DNA of 64,000 nt from Methylohalobius sp. (lineage in GTDB: Bacteria; Pseudomonadota; Gammaproteobacteria; Methylococcales; Methylothermaceae). Positions 57,018 to 64,000 of this stretch are shown here, in pieces. The notes beneath the pieces are model-generated. The model made no database searches. It was not told where the DNA came from and saw only the letters and a list, made by a program, of their open reading frames with translations. Where the stretch lies: positions 29,119 to 93,118 of the forward strand of contig JAOAHI010000006.1 of NCBI GenBank assembly GCA_026415315.1, written 5' to 3'. Position 1 is the stretch's first letter; the number at the start of each line of letters is the position of its first letter. Both the position numbers and the translations under genes were made by a program.

Positions 57018-58363
57018 CGGCGCCTTTGGAACGCGAGGTGTACTCTGTCTCCCGTCTCAACCGCGAGGCCAAATGGCTGCTGGAAGACAGCTTCCCTAAG
57101 CTGTGGGTAGAAGGTGAAATCTCCAACCTCTCCTGCCCTTCCTCCGGCCATTGGTACTTTACCCTTAAAGATCCACAAGCCCAAGTGCGCTGCGCGATGT
57201 TTAGACGGCACAATCAAGGGTTAGGTTTTATTCCGACCAACGGCCTAAACGTCCTGGTTTTAGCGCAAGTCAGCCTGTATGAGGCCCGCGGTGAGTACCA
57301 ACTGCTAGTCGAGACCATGGAACGGGCCGGCGACGGTACTTTGCGCCTCGCCTTTGAGGCTTTAAAGCAGCGCCTGGCCGCCGAAGGACTGTTTGCTCCA
57401 GAGCGCAAACGTCCTTTACCTAAATGGCCCGGGCGGATCGGCCTGATCACCTCCCCCACCGGCGCAGCTATCCGTGACGTCCTTACGGTTCTTAAGCGTC
57501 GCTTTCCCAGCTTAGAAATCATCGTCTATCCGTCCCAGGTTCAAGGAGAGGCCGCCAAATACGAGATCGTCCGCGCCCTAGAGATTGCTAACCGGCGCCA
57601 AGAATGCGACGTGCTGCTGCTCGTACGTGGGGGTGGCAGCCTAGAAGATCTCTGGGCGTTTAACGAGGAGATCGTCGCCCGCGCCATCCACGCAAGTTCC
57701 ATCCCGGTCGTTACAGGAATCGGTCATGAAATCGATTTCACCATCGCCGACTTTGTCGCCGACTACCGCGCTCCCACTCCTTCAGCAGCGGCGGAACTGG
57801 TCAGCCCGGACGGTGAGGCTCTAGGGCGTCACCTCAAAACTCTGGAAAATCGTCTGCTCGCCTGGATGCGGCGCCACCTCCAGCATAACCGCCAGCAGCT
57901 TAGATGGTTAAGCAGGCGCCTGCACCAGGCTCATCCTCAAAAACGCCTGCCGGCTTGGCTACAACGCCTGGACGAACTCAAGCTGCGCAGCGAACGAGCG
58001 CTGCAAGTCCAGCTGCGCTCGCGCCGGCAGCTTCTTGCGGCGCAGCAGGCCAGACTGATCCGTCATCATCCCAGGACGGCTTTGACCGCGTTTGCCGCTC
58101 AGCTTGAACACCTGATCCTTCGCCTCCGCGGGGCTCAAAAACTGCGCCTGGTCACCCAACGCCAGCGCTTGGCTGAACTAGTCCGCGCTTTAGACGCGGT
58201 CAGCCCACTGGCTACTCTGGCCAGGGGGTATGCCATTGTCACCGACCTCAAAACCGGTAAAGTGCTCACCTCGGCCCGAGACACTCAGGCCGGAAGGCAG
58301 ATTCAAGCCCGTCTGACCAAAGGACGGTTGGTGTGTCAAGTCCAAAAAGTGATCGATGAATAA
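57002..58363 (+). CDS. xseA: Exodeoxyribonuclease VII large subunit
   Basis: Single-strand exonuclease large subunit (453 aa). An N-terminal OB fold (VYSVSRLNREAKWLLEDSFP, EGEISNLSCPSSGHWYFTLK) precedes the catalytic domain with GLITSPTGAAIRDVLTVLKR, LLVRGGGSLEDLWAFNEEIV and GIGHEIDFTIADFVADYRAP. A long helical coiled region (about 280-420) follows. The start overlaps hslR by 16 nt and the end overlaps the M23 gene by 8 nt. No xseB is in the window. Confidence 0.97.
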   Translation: MATVLTAPLEREVYSVSRLNREAKWLLEDSFPKLWVEGEISNLSCPSSGHWYFTLKDPQAQVRCAMFRRHNQGLGFIPTNGLNVLVLAQVSLYEARGEYQLLVETMERAGDGTLRLAFEALKQRLAAEGLFAPERKRPLPKWPGRIGLITSPTGAAIRDVLTVLKRRFPSLEIIVYPSQVQGEAAKYEIVRALEIANRRQECDVLLLVRGGGSLEDLWAFNEEIVARAIHASSIPVVTGIGHEIDFTIADFVADYRAPTPSAAAELVSPDGEALGRHLKTLENRLLAWMRRHLQHNRQQLRWLSRRLHQAHPQKRLPAWLQRLDELKLRSERALQVQLRSRRQLLAAQQARLIRHHPRTALTAFAAQLEHLILRLRGAQKLRLVTQRQRLAELVRALDAVSPLATLARGYAIVTDLKTGKVLTSARDTQAGRQIQARLTKGRLVCQVQKVIDE

Positions 58364-59231
58364 CGTGTACCTAGGGCTCCTTCTGGGATGGGGCTTTTTG
58401 CACTTGGCCTACGCCCAGCCTCTCCCCGTTCACTCTCCAGTACCAGGCGGTATTGCCGTGCTCGACCTGGGGGAAGCAACGCCCCCCAAACCCAAAGCTA
58501 CTGTGACAGATGGGCCTGTGTTGGTAACCGAAAACGAAGGGCGCTGGGTCGCGTTGGTTGGCCTCCCGCTCACAGCGTGTCCGGGCCACCACGAGCTAAA
58601 AATACAGGGCGCCCATCGCAGCCAAACCTTAAACTTTGAGGTAGCACCTAAAAAATATCCGCTCCAGTCCATACGCCTACCTAAAGAGAAGGGGCGCTAT
58701 ATAACCCCGTCCTTCGAGGATCTCGCCCGCATCAGGTGCGAGCGCAGGCAGCTGGCAAAAATTTTGGCTACCTGGACCGAGCGCGCGCAGGTAGACACCG
58801 ATTTTCACCTGCCAGTAGCGGGCAAAATCGGCAGCCCTTTTGGGCTGCGCCGTCTGTTTAATGGCGAACCCCGTAGTCCCCATGGTGGGCTTGATCTCAT
58901 CGCACCCAAAGGCACGCCGGTCAGAGCACCCGCTGCTGGCACCGTCCTAGCTACTGGAAATTTCTTTTTCGCCGGTAACGCAGTGTTTTTAGACCACGGC
59001 CAGGGGTTAATCAGTGGGTATTTTCACCTTGACCGCATCGCCGTCAACCCTGGCCAAAGCGTCCAGCGCGGACAGGTGCTAGGCCACGTCGGCGCTACCG
59101 GCCGAGCCACTGGGCCGCACCTGCATTTTACCGTCTACCTCAACCGTACGGCAGTCGACCCAGAGCTGTTCCTGCGTCGACGCCTCCACCTCGCCCGACG
59201 CTCGCGGTCAGTCGCCCCCAATGATACCTAG
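58356..59231 (+). CDS. Periplasmic M23-family peptidase
   Basis: Exported zinc endopeptidase (291 aa) expected to cut peptidoglycan crosslinks. The signal peptide spans about 1-20 (AYA cut). An Ig-like N-terminal part (to about 150) precedes the LytM domain with FGLRRLFNGEPRSPHGGLDL (His and Asp ligands) and ATGRATGPHLHFTVYLN (catalytic and ligand His). All zinc residues are present, so it is probably active. Its 3' end overlaps the cytochrome gene by 24 nt. Confidence 0.94.
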   Translation: MNNVYLGLLLGWGFLHLAYAQPLPVHSPVPGGIAVLDLGEATPPKPKATVTDGPVLVTENEGRWVALVGLPLTACPGHHELKIQGAHRSQTLNFEVAPKKYPLQSIRLPKEKGRYITPSFEDLARIRCERRQLAKILATWTERAQVDTDFHLPVAGKIGSPFGLRRLFNGEPRSPHGGLDLIAPKGTPVRAPAAGTVLATGNFFFAGNAVFLDHGQGLISGYFHLDRIAVNPGQSVQRGQVLGHVGATGRATGPHLHFTVYLNRTAVDPELFLRRRLHLARRSRSVAPNDT

Positions 59232-59810
59232 CCCCACTTGGCTGGCATAGTAAGCAGCGATATCCCGGATGTCTTTAGCGGTCAATCCCTGAACCATAGA
59301 CTGCATAATCGGATTTTGCCGCTTGCCGCTCTGGTAGTCTTCGATGGCCTTCACCAAATAACTTTCGTATTGCCCAGCCAAGCGCGGGAAATTGGGGGCT
59401 GGGGCGTTGCCATCGGTGCCGTGGCAACTGGCGCACTTGGCTGCCAGCTCTTGGCCCCTGGCCACATCCCCCGTAACCGGTCCCTCTTGGGTTTTACTCT
59501 CGAATTTGACCAGGTAGGCAGCTAGATCAGCCATGTCCTGCTCGCTCATAGCGCCGGCGTTGCCTTGCATGCTGCCGTGGGTACGCGTTCCTTCTTTGTA
59601 AGCCTGCAAAGCGCCGATCAGATAAGGCTCGTACTGGCCACCGATCTTAGGTACGTGGTAGTTCGGATAGGCGTTTGTATAGCCTGAAATACCGTGGCAG
59701 CCCCTACAAGTATAAAATTTGGCCTTGCCTGCATCCGGATTTCCGGCTCCCCACGCTTGCCCCAAGAGCACGGCTGACCCTAGAACGATTGCCCATAGTT
59801 TGTTGTTCAT
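59208..59810 (-). CDS. Di-heme cytochrome c4
   Basis: Periplasmic electron carrier (200 aa) with a signal peptide (about 1-21, ending AWG) and two c-type heme motifs, CRGCHG (about 35) and CASCHG (about 132). Each is followed by a Met ligand candidate (MQGNAGAMSEQDMADLAAYL and IMQSMVQGLTAKDIRDIAAY). It probably feeds a terminal oxidase. A minus-strand TATAAT (59851-59846) at the mdh stop could be its -10. Confidence 0.95.
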   Translation of the reverse strand: MNNKLWAIVLGSAVLLGQAWGAGNPDAGKAKFYTCRGCHGISGYTNAYPNYHVPKIGGQYEPYLIGALQAYKEGTRTHGSMQGNAGAMSEQDMADLAAYLVKFESKTQEGPVTGDVARGQELAAKCASCHGTDGNAPAPNFPRLAGQYESYLVKAIEDYQSGKRQNPIMQSMVQGLTAKDIRDIAAYYASQVGLGIIGGD

Positions 59811-59846
59811 CTCTCGTGGTACTCCCCCAATGGTTGCGAGTTTTTA

Positions 59847-60821
59847 TTATAGCAGGTCCTTGACCGCCTCCCTCTCTTCCAAAAGCTCACGCTCCGTCAT
59901 GGCTAAGTAGCGACGGCAAAATTCATCGATGGCCAAATCCTCGACGATCCGATACTGGCCGTTCGTCACCGTGACCGGAAAAGAGTAAACCAATCCCTCA
60001 GTGATACCGTAGCTGCCGTCGCTGATCACGGCCATGCTGACCCAGTCCCCGGGCGGAGTGCCAAACACCCAACTGCGCATGTGCTCAAGCGCCGCATGGG
60101 CAGCAGAGGCCGCACTGGACTTGCCAGAGAGAGCAATGATTGCCTCCCCGCGACGCTGAACCGTGGGAATAAACTCTTTCTCATACCAATCCCACCCTAC
60201 CTGCTCCAAAGCTGGCTGGCCTTTAACTTGAGCATGGATCAAATCAGGAAATTGAGTAGCCGAATGGTTGCCCCAAACGGTGATTCGCGAGACTTCGGCA
60301 ACTGGCACTTGGCACTTCTCAGCCAGCAGGCTTACGGCTCGGTTATGATCCAGACGGGTCATGGCAGCGAAGTTCTTAGGGTCAAGATCGGGGGCATTCC
60401 TGATCGCAATCAAGGCGTTGGTATTGACCGGGTTACCCACCACTAAGATTTTGGCATCGCGCGCTGCCACCTGGTTCAAGGCCCGCCCCTGGGCTGCAAA
60501 GATGCCGGCGTTAACCTCGAGAAGATCCTTGCGCGCCATGCCCGGCCCCCTGGGCTGGGCGCCCACTAGGAACACCAACTCAGCTTCGGCAAAGGCTATT
60601 TCCGGGTCGCACGAGAAGATTAAATCCTGTAGCAGCGGAAACGCACAATCTTTAAGCTCCAGCCCTACTCCCTCTGTGGCCTTTCGCATCGGCTCGACCT
60701 CCAAAAGCTGAAGGATCACTGGTTGATCCGGCCCTAACAGGTCACCCGCAGCGATTCGAAACAGCAAGGAGTAACTGATCCTGCCAGCCGCTCCGGTGAC
60801 TGCAATACGTGTCGGCTTCAT
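59847..60821 (-). CDS. mdh: Malate dehydrogenase
   Basis: NAD-dependent malate/oxaloacetate enzyme of the TCA cycle (324 aa), of the cytosolic-type group found in many proteobacteria. The dinucleotide loop is [20 protein letters not shown]. The conserved [16 protein letters not shown] (catalytic Asp and Arg) and [13 protein letters not shown] (catalytic His) are present, as is [21 protein letters not shown] lies before the ATG. It follows the PLP decarboxylase gene by 12 nt. Confidence 0.97.
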   Translation of the reverse strand: MKPTRIAVTGAAGRISYSLLFRIAAGDLLGPDQPVILQLLEVEPMRKATEGVGLELKDCAFPLLQDLIFSCDPEIAFAEAELVFLVGAQPRGPGMARKDLLEVNAGIFAAQGRALNQVAARDAKILVVGNPVNTNALIAIRNAPDLDPKNFAAMTRLDHNRAVSLLAEKCQVPVAEVSRITVWGNHSATQFPDLIHAQVKGQPALEQVGWDWYEKEFIPTVQRRGEAIIALSGKSSAASAAHAALEHMRSWVFGTPPGDWVSMAVISDGSYGITEGLVYSFPVTVTNGQYRIVEDLAIDEFCRRYLAMTERELLEEREAVKDLL

Positions 60822-60833
60822 TGCTTCTCCACT

Positions 60834-62138
60834 CTAGTTGGCGTTTTTTAACGACTTTTTGAGATCGGTCAAAAAATCACCCAAAACACTCAGATCAACG
60901 TGGGGCATCACCACCACATGGGCGAACTCCTGACCGTCCAGCCTCATCACGGCTAAAAAATATTTAGATACGATCCAATCTGCCGGTTTGCGAAAATAAA
61001 TTGTATTAGAGTCAAGGCCGGCGCGCTTAGGTTCAAGCTGGGGAAAATCGTTTTGTAGCCGAGCAAATAAGTAGTCGGTATGCGCAAGCATTCGGCGGGT
61101 GTCCTCAGCCTGTCTAGCCTGTGCCTGGGGCGTAGAAAAAAACAAAAACTCAGCCGGCTTGACCGCATCGCGCGAGCAGGTGATGGTCCCTGGCACGTGG
61201 CCGATATATTCAGGATTGTGAACCTGGCTATAAAATCCTAAGAACTCCTCGAAATCACTTCGCGTGGTCAGGAAGATGCCCGCTGGGGAGTGGAAACCAA
61301 AGAACTTGTGGCAGGAGACTGCCAGAGAATCGTAACGTTTTGGCTTTCCGTTTGGCGAATGCAGCACCTCAAAGGCTCTTGGAGTATGGGGAAGATACCC
61401 GCCGAACAACGCCGCATCCAGGTGTAAATAGCTAGGAATACCCGCGCTCCGCAAGGCTTCTTGGATCCGATCAATGGGGTCGATCCCGCCCTTGAAGGTT
61501 GTCCCGACCGTGGCCACCACCAAAGCCGGCCAATCGGCGTTTTCGGCGAGCTTGCGCTTAAGATCTTCAGGGTCCATCGAAGCATCTGGCAAAGTTTCCA
61601 CCCATACCGTCTCTAGCCCCAATAGGTCGCGCAGGATCTGGATCGAATAGTGGGCTTCCTTAGTGAAGTAACATCTGGGTAGGATGCCAGTGCGCCCTTT
61701 GAGCAAAGTCCGGCCCATGTACAGGCCGTGCATGTTGCTGTCGGTGCCGCTGTGGGACAAAAACCCCCACACGTCACCGGGCGGAAAACCGTACACCTGG
61801 CCGAAGCGGGCGATGAGTTCGCGCTCGAAGTCGTGGGTGTTGAAGGCGATGGAACTCGGCTTATAGGGGTTGCCCACGTTGTTGTAAGCAAATCCCCCGA
61901 TCCCCACGCGGCGTAGCTCCTCCCGCCAGGCGAAGAACTCCTCCGGGGGAGCGTTCATGTTGATCGGATAGCCGAGCAACAGGTTTTTCCAGTGTGCTTG
62001 TTTGGCTTTTCCAGCAAGCGAAAAGCGGGAGATACTGGCTTCCCTTTCGGCCAGTAGTCTTGGAAAATTCGCCGGCCGGCAGCCGGAGGCCAAAGCCCCG
62101 GCGGCGCTGACACCTAAAAACTGGCGACGGGTGAGCAT
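60834..62138 (-). CDS. PLP-dependent decarboxylase (histidine-decarboxylase-like) with Tat/lipoprotein signal
   Basis: Group II PLP decarboxylase fold (434 aa). The core shows AYNNVGNPYKPSSIAFNTHD, GFLSHSGTDSNMHGLYMGRT, VATVGTTFKGGIDPIDRIQE, the Asp in YLHLDAALFGGYLPH and the Schiff-base lysine in SLAVSCHKFFGFHSPAG, closest to bacterial histidine decarboxylases. The N-terminus MLTRRQFLGVSAAGALASGC has a twin-arginine motif and a lipobox, unusual for this enzyme type. There is no ribosome site, an in-frame TAA lies two codons upstream, and a TAGAAT lies 6 nt upstream, so the mRNA may be leaderless. Substrate unknown. Confidence 0.85.
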   Translation of the reverse strand: MLTRRQFLGVSAAGALASGCRPANFPRLLAEREASISRFSLAGKAKQAHWKNLLLGYPINMNAPPEEFFAWREELRRVGIGGFAYNNVGNPYKPSSIAFNTHDFERELIARFGQVYGFPPGDVWGFLSHSGTDSNMHGLYMGRTLLKGRTGILPRCYFTKEAHYSIQILRDLLGLETVWVETLPDASMDPEDLKRKLAENADWPALVVATVGTTFKGGIDPIDRIQEALRSAGIPSYLHLDAALFGGYLPHTPRAFEVLHSPNGKPKRYDSLAVSCHKFFGFHSPAGIFLTTRSDFEEFLGFYSQVHNPEYIGHVPGTITCSRDAVKPAEFLFFSTPQAQARQAEDTRRMLAHTDYLFARLQNDFPQLEPKRAGLDSNTIYFRKPADWIVSKYFLAVMRLDGQEFAHVVVMPHVDLSVLGDFLTDLKKSLKNAN

Positions 62139-62143
62139 AATTT

Positions 62144-62173
62144 ATTCTACGCCATCGTCTGTCCGTCAACCAA
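62144..62173 (-). promoter_or_regulatory. Candidate promoter abutting the PLP decarboxylase start
   Basis: Minus-strand TAGAAT (62149-62144) with TTGGTT (62173-62168) at 18 nt spacing. TTGACG (62169-62164) is also present but at only 14 nt. Transcription would begin at or next to the ATG (62138). Confidence 0.4.
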
Positions 62174-62219
62174 CTGCCTGATACGGAGAGACGGAAAAAG
62201 CGAACAGGAATGGACTTCC

Positions 62220-62675
62220 CTCACACACGCGGAGATTGACGCGAAGACAGTAGCCGCAATCCACATTCTTCACCCGCAGCCGCATGCACTCCATCGGCCA
62301 CAGCTCCAAACCCTACATCAGCCGCGCCATCAAGGCATATTGCCCGTCCAGATGCACCAGCACCCGCCGCACCTCTTCCATCGTCAACACCACCGGCAGC
62401 CACTGCGACCTCGATGCCCGCTGTATGTCATTGATCCAGGGCAAATCGATGCCCAACACCATCCTATACAAAAACAGAGTGGCCGATAACGCCTGATTCT
62501 GAGTCGAAGCCGCCACGTTGCGCTCCACGGCCAAATGCGTCATAAACTGCTTGACCTCAGCACTACCATATTCTCAGGATACCGTTTGCCGTGAAACAGG
62601 ATGAAGCGCTCGATCCAGTCTAAATACGCCTGCTCGGTGCGGATGTTATAGTATTTTTGACCTCGCGGACCCGAT
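62220..62675 (-). pseudogene. intI: Integron integrase remnant (IntI family), frameshifted and truncated
   Basis: Reading leftwards, three frames give consecutive pieces of an integron-type tyrosine recombinase: NIRTEQAYLDWIERFILFHG (about 62590-62660), AEVKQFMTHLAVERNVAAST then LPVVLTMEEVRRVLVHLDGQ (62313-62560), and MECMRLRVKNVD (about 62250-62300). There is a frameshift after GKRYPENM and an in-frame TAG (62313-62315) where the family has the Tyr of LLYGxG. The C-terminal half with the catalytic His-Arg-Tyr is absent, so it is inactive. Orientation is away from the cassettes to its right, as for intI. Confidence 0.85.
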
Positions 62676-62805
62676 AGCCGGGATTTACCGACTATAGCTG
62701 GCGAATATAAAAAAGCGTCTATATTTGCTGGATATAGCGATAATAAACGGCCATGCCTAAGTCACATGGGGAGAGTGTCTAAGCTTTGGATCAAGGAGAA
62801 CGACC
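62676..62805. other. AT-rich gap between integrase remnant and first cassette gene
   Basis: This is where the attI site and cassette promoter would be expected. It is AT-rich, with two similar stretches (CTATAGCTGGCGAATATA near 62692 and CTATATTTGCTGGATATAGC near 62719). I find no GTTRRRY core and no good -35/-10 pair. An AAGGAG site for the following gene ends the region. No gene is visible. Confidence 0.5.
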
Positions 62806-63084
62806 ATGAGAGAGCTTTTTGCTGCTGCGATTATTATTCTGATTACTGCCCCAGCTTTTGCTGGAGAAAGGTGGATCATCGAAGGTTCAGATGATGAAGT
62901 TCGAATGCGGCCACAATACGATTATGATTATTCTCGTAGGTATATGGGAGAAATCGAGGACAATGGATATACACGACTGCGAAATCCTTATACAGGGGAT
63001 ATCTTGCGCGGCTATATTGACGAAGACGGTTATGGACGCTTAAGGGATTACAATGGCAATACTTGGAGAGTTCGCCCAAGGTAA
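62806..63084 (+). CDS. Small secreted protein, probable integron cassette gene 1
   Basis: 92 aa with a clear signal peptide (about 1-19, IIILITAPAFAG). The mature part is rich in Asp, Tyr and Arg and carries two related repeats: NGYTRLRNPYTGDILRGYI and DGYGRLRDYNGNTWRVRP (pattern GYxRLR-x4-G-x3-R). AAGGAG lies 8 nt upstream. It is AT-richer than the rest of the window. The attC-like site starts 11 nt after its stop, the normal cassette arrangement. Function unknown. Confidence 0.8.
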   Translation: MRELFAAAIIILITAPAFAGERWIIEGSDDEVRMRPQYDYDYSRRYMGEIEDNGYTRLRNPYTGDILRGYIDEDGYGRLRDYNGNTWRVRPR

Positions 63085-63095
63085 ACGATAAGCAC

Positions 63096-63159
63096 GCCTA
63101 ACGACAGCTTCGAGAGGGACGTGGCGAAAAAGTCACACCCCTCAAACTGGCAGTTAAAC
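63096..63159 (+). repeat. attC-like recombination site (64 bp)
   Basis: It is bounded by GCCTAAC (63096-63102, R'' consensus RYYYAAC) and GTTAAAC (63153-63159, R' consensus GTTRRRY). The inside is an imperfect palindrome: CAGCTTCGAGAGGG pairs with CCCCTCAAACTG leaving single unpaired bases, and ACGTG with CACAC around an unpaired centre. This matches attC (59-base element) architecture between two cassettes. Recombination would occur in GTTAAAC. Confidence 0.8.
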
Positions 63160-63182
63160 ACCAAGGAGAATGATAGAACATC

Positions 63183-63938
63183 ATGTGTGAATTGCTTGGC
63201 CTAAATTTTAATCAACCTGTTCGACTTTCGCTCTCTTTCAGAGGTTTTCGTCATCGCGGCGAACTTAACCCGCACGGATGGGGAATAGCCAGATTTGATG
63301 GAGGAGCCTGTCAGGTATTTAAGGAACCAATTAAAGCTCCTCAGAGCAAGTTGGCTACGTTTCTTCGTGACTATGAATCTTTCATGAGCAAGACCTTCAT
63401 CGGCCATGTACGTTATGCAACCCGTGGAAACCATACGCTTCAGAATACCCACCCCTTTGTCCGTACTTTTCGGTCTCGGGAGATAGCGTTTGCTCACAAC
63501 GGCACTTTGATTATGGAAAGGACTGCATTGAAGTTTCGCCCGGTAGGTGAAACTGATTCTGAATATCTTCTTTGTGCGCTACTCACTCGATTGTCCGAGG
63601 AAAGGATTGGATTTGCAGATTTTCAAAACATCGAGACCGTTCTTCGTGAGTTCAACCAATATGGCACTATGAATCTTCTTTTTTCAGAGGGTGAACATCT
63701 CTACTGTTATCGAGATCGAGATGGTTATAACGGCCTCTGCACGACTGAGCGGGCTGCACCATTTGACAGAGTATCGCTGTTGGATGAGGATTGGAAAGTT
63801 GATTTGGCTGAGGAAAAGCATCCGGATCAGAGAGGGTTTGTGATAGCGACTCGTCCGTTGACGGGCGAAAAATGGGATGATCTGCCGCCAGGCTCCCTGC
63901 TTGTTTTCAAGGATGGGCAGTGCGTTTATGGTGCCTAA
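63183..63938 (+). CDS. Class II glutamine amidotransferase, probable integron cassette gene 2
   Basis: Ntn-fold amidotransferase domain protein (251 aa) of the YafJ-like stand-alone type. The nucleophile Cys is residue 2 (MCELLGLNFNQPV), followed by NPHGWGIARFDGG, FIGHVRYATRGNHTLQNTHP and FAHNGTLIMERT, then GETDSEYLLCALL. All glutaminase residues seem present. There is no synthetase partner domain, so the ammonia acceptor is unknown. AAGGAG lies 14 nt before the ATG, rather far, but the MC start is required. AT-rich; its stop lies inside a GCCTAAC box. Confidence 0.9.
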   Translation: MCELLGLNFNQPVRLSLSFRGFRHRGELNPHGWGIARFDGGACQVFKEPIKAPQSKLATFLRDYESFMSKTFIGHVRYATRGNHTLQNTHPFVRTFRSREIAFAHNGTLIMERTALKFRPVGETDSEYLLCALLTRLSEERIGFADFQNIETVLREFNQYGTMNLLFSEGEHLYCYRDRDGYNGLCTTERAAPFDRVSLLDEDWKVDLAEEKHPDQRGFVIATRPLTGEKWDDLPPGSLLVFKDGQCVYGA

Positions 63939-64000
63939 CAAGACGCTCGACCTTAACGATCAGAGGTTTCCACCCAAAGAGTCGCCTAGAGTCATTATTC
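63933..64000 (+). repeat. Start of a second attC-like site (cut by window end)
   Basis: GCCTAAC (63933-63939) overlaps the stop codon of the amidotransferase gene and is followed by AAGACGCTCGACC, a common left-arm form of attC sites. No GTTRRRY core occurs before base 64000, so the right half lies outside. It is identical to the 7-bp left box of the site at 63096. Confidence 0.6.

Noticed and set aside
62164..62169. TTGACG as -35 for the PLP decarboxylase
   Set aside because: It lies only 14 nt from TAGAAT, too short for sigma-70; TTGGTT at 18 nt is kept as the weaker but better spaced candidate.
62755..62761. GCCTAAG upstream of cassette gene 1 as a left attC or attI box
   Set aside because: It differs from RYYYAAC at the last base and no GTTRRRY core follows before the gene, so the left boundary of cassette 1 stays unresolved.

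Overview
The window looks like chromosomal DNA of a gammaproteobacterium. GC is moderate to high by eye until about 62.7 kb, then clearly AT-richer. The evidence is the conserved block gyrA-serC-serA-pheA-hisC-tyrA-aroA-cmk-rpsA-ihfB, FimV, Hsp15, a small 4.5S-type SRP RNA next to dnaX, and cytochrome c4. A hopanoid cluster with the C35 side-chain genes hpnH, hpnG and hpnO, a squalene synthase, copper-handling genes and a PEP-CTERM protein would suit an aerobic methanotroph or methylotroph (Methylococcales-like). That placement is inference; no methane-oxidation gene is visible.

Layout. 1-4011 (minus): flagellar export and switch operon fliLMNOPQR, with fliR cut by the window edge. 4187-10717 (minus): fimV, asd, leuB, leuD, leuC. 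10947-24916 (minus): adk, serS, ihfB, rpsA, cmk, aroA, tyrA, hisC, pheA, serA, serC, gyrA, a nearly gap-free run for serine, aromatic amino acids and core replication/translation. 24982-33306: orn, an M48 protease, rsgA, recR, ybaB, dnaX, SRP RNA, a small membrane protein, ubiB and a helical protein. 33435-36089 (plus): two tiny ORFs, dxs and apt.

35985-49044 is the hopanoid region. hpnB and hpnH (minus) diverge from squalene synthase, shc, hpnG, hpnN, hpnO, copC and copD (plus), and hpnM converges on copD. With dxs just outside, the window holds the entry of the isoprenoid route, squalene formation, cyclisation, side-chain addition and amination, and candidate transporters. 49121-62138 is mixed housekeeping: DUF99, a 32-codon mini-gene with its own promoter and terminator, trpS, speA, a beta-hydroxyacid dehydrogenase, a PEP-CTERM protein behind a sigma-54-type promoter, rimO, hslR, xseA, an M23 peptidase, cytochrome c4, mdh, and a PLP decarboxylase with a Tat/lipoprotein signal.

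The most striking part is the right end. A decayed integron integrase (minus, about 62220-62675) faces away from two AT-richer plus-strand genes. A 64-bp attC-like site (63096-63159) separates the genes, and the second gene ends in another GCCTAAC box at the window edge. This is the layout of a chromosomal integron: integrase remnant, then cassette 1 (small secreted protein), then cassette 2 (class II glutamine amidotransferase). The array probably continues beyond the window.
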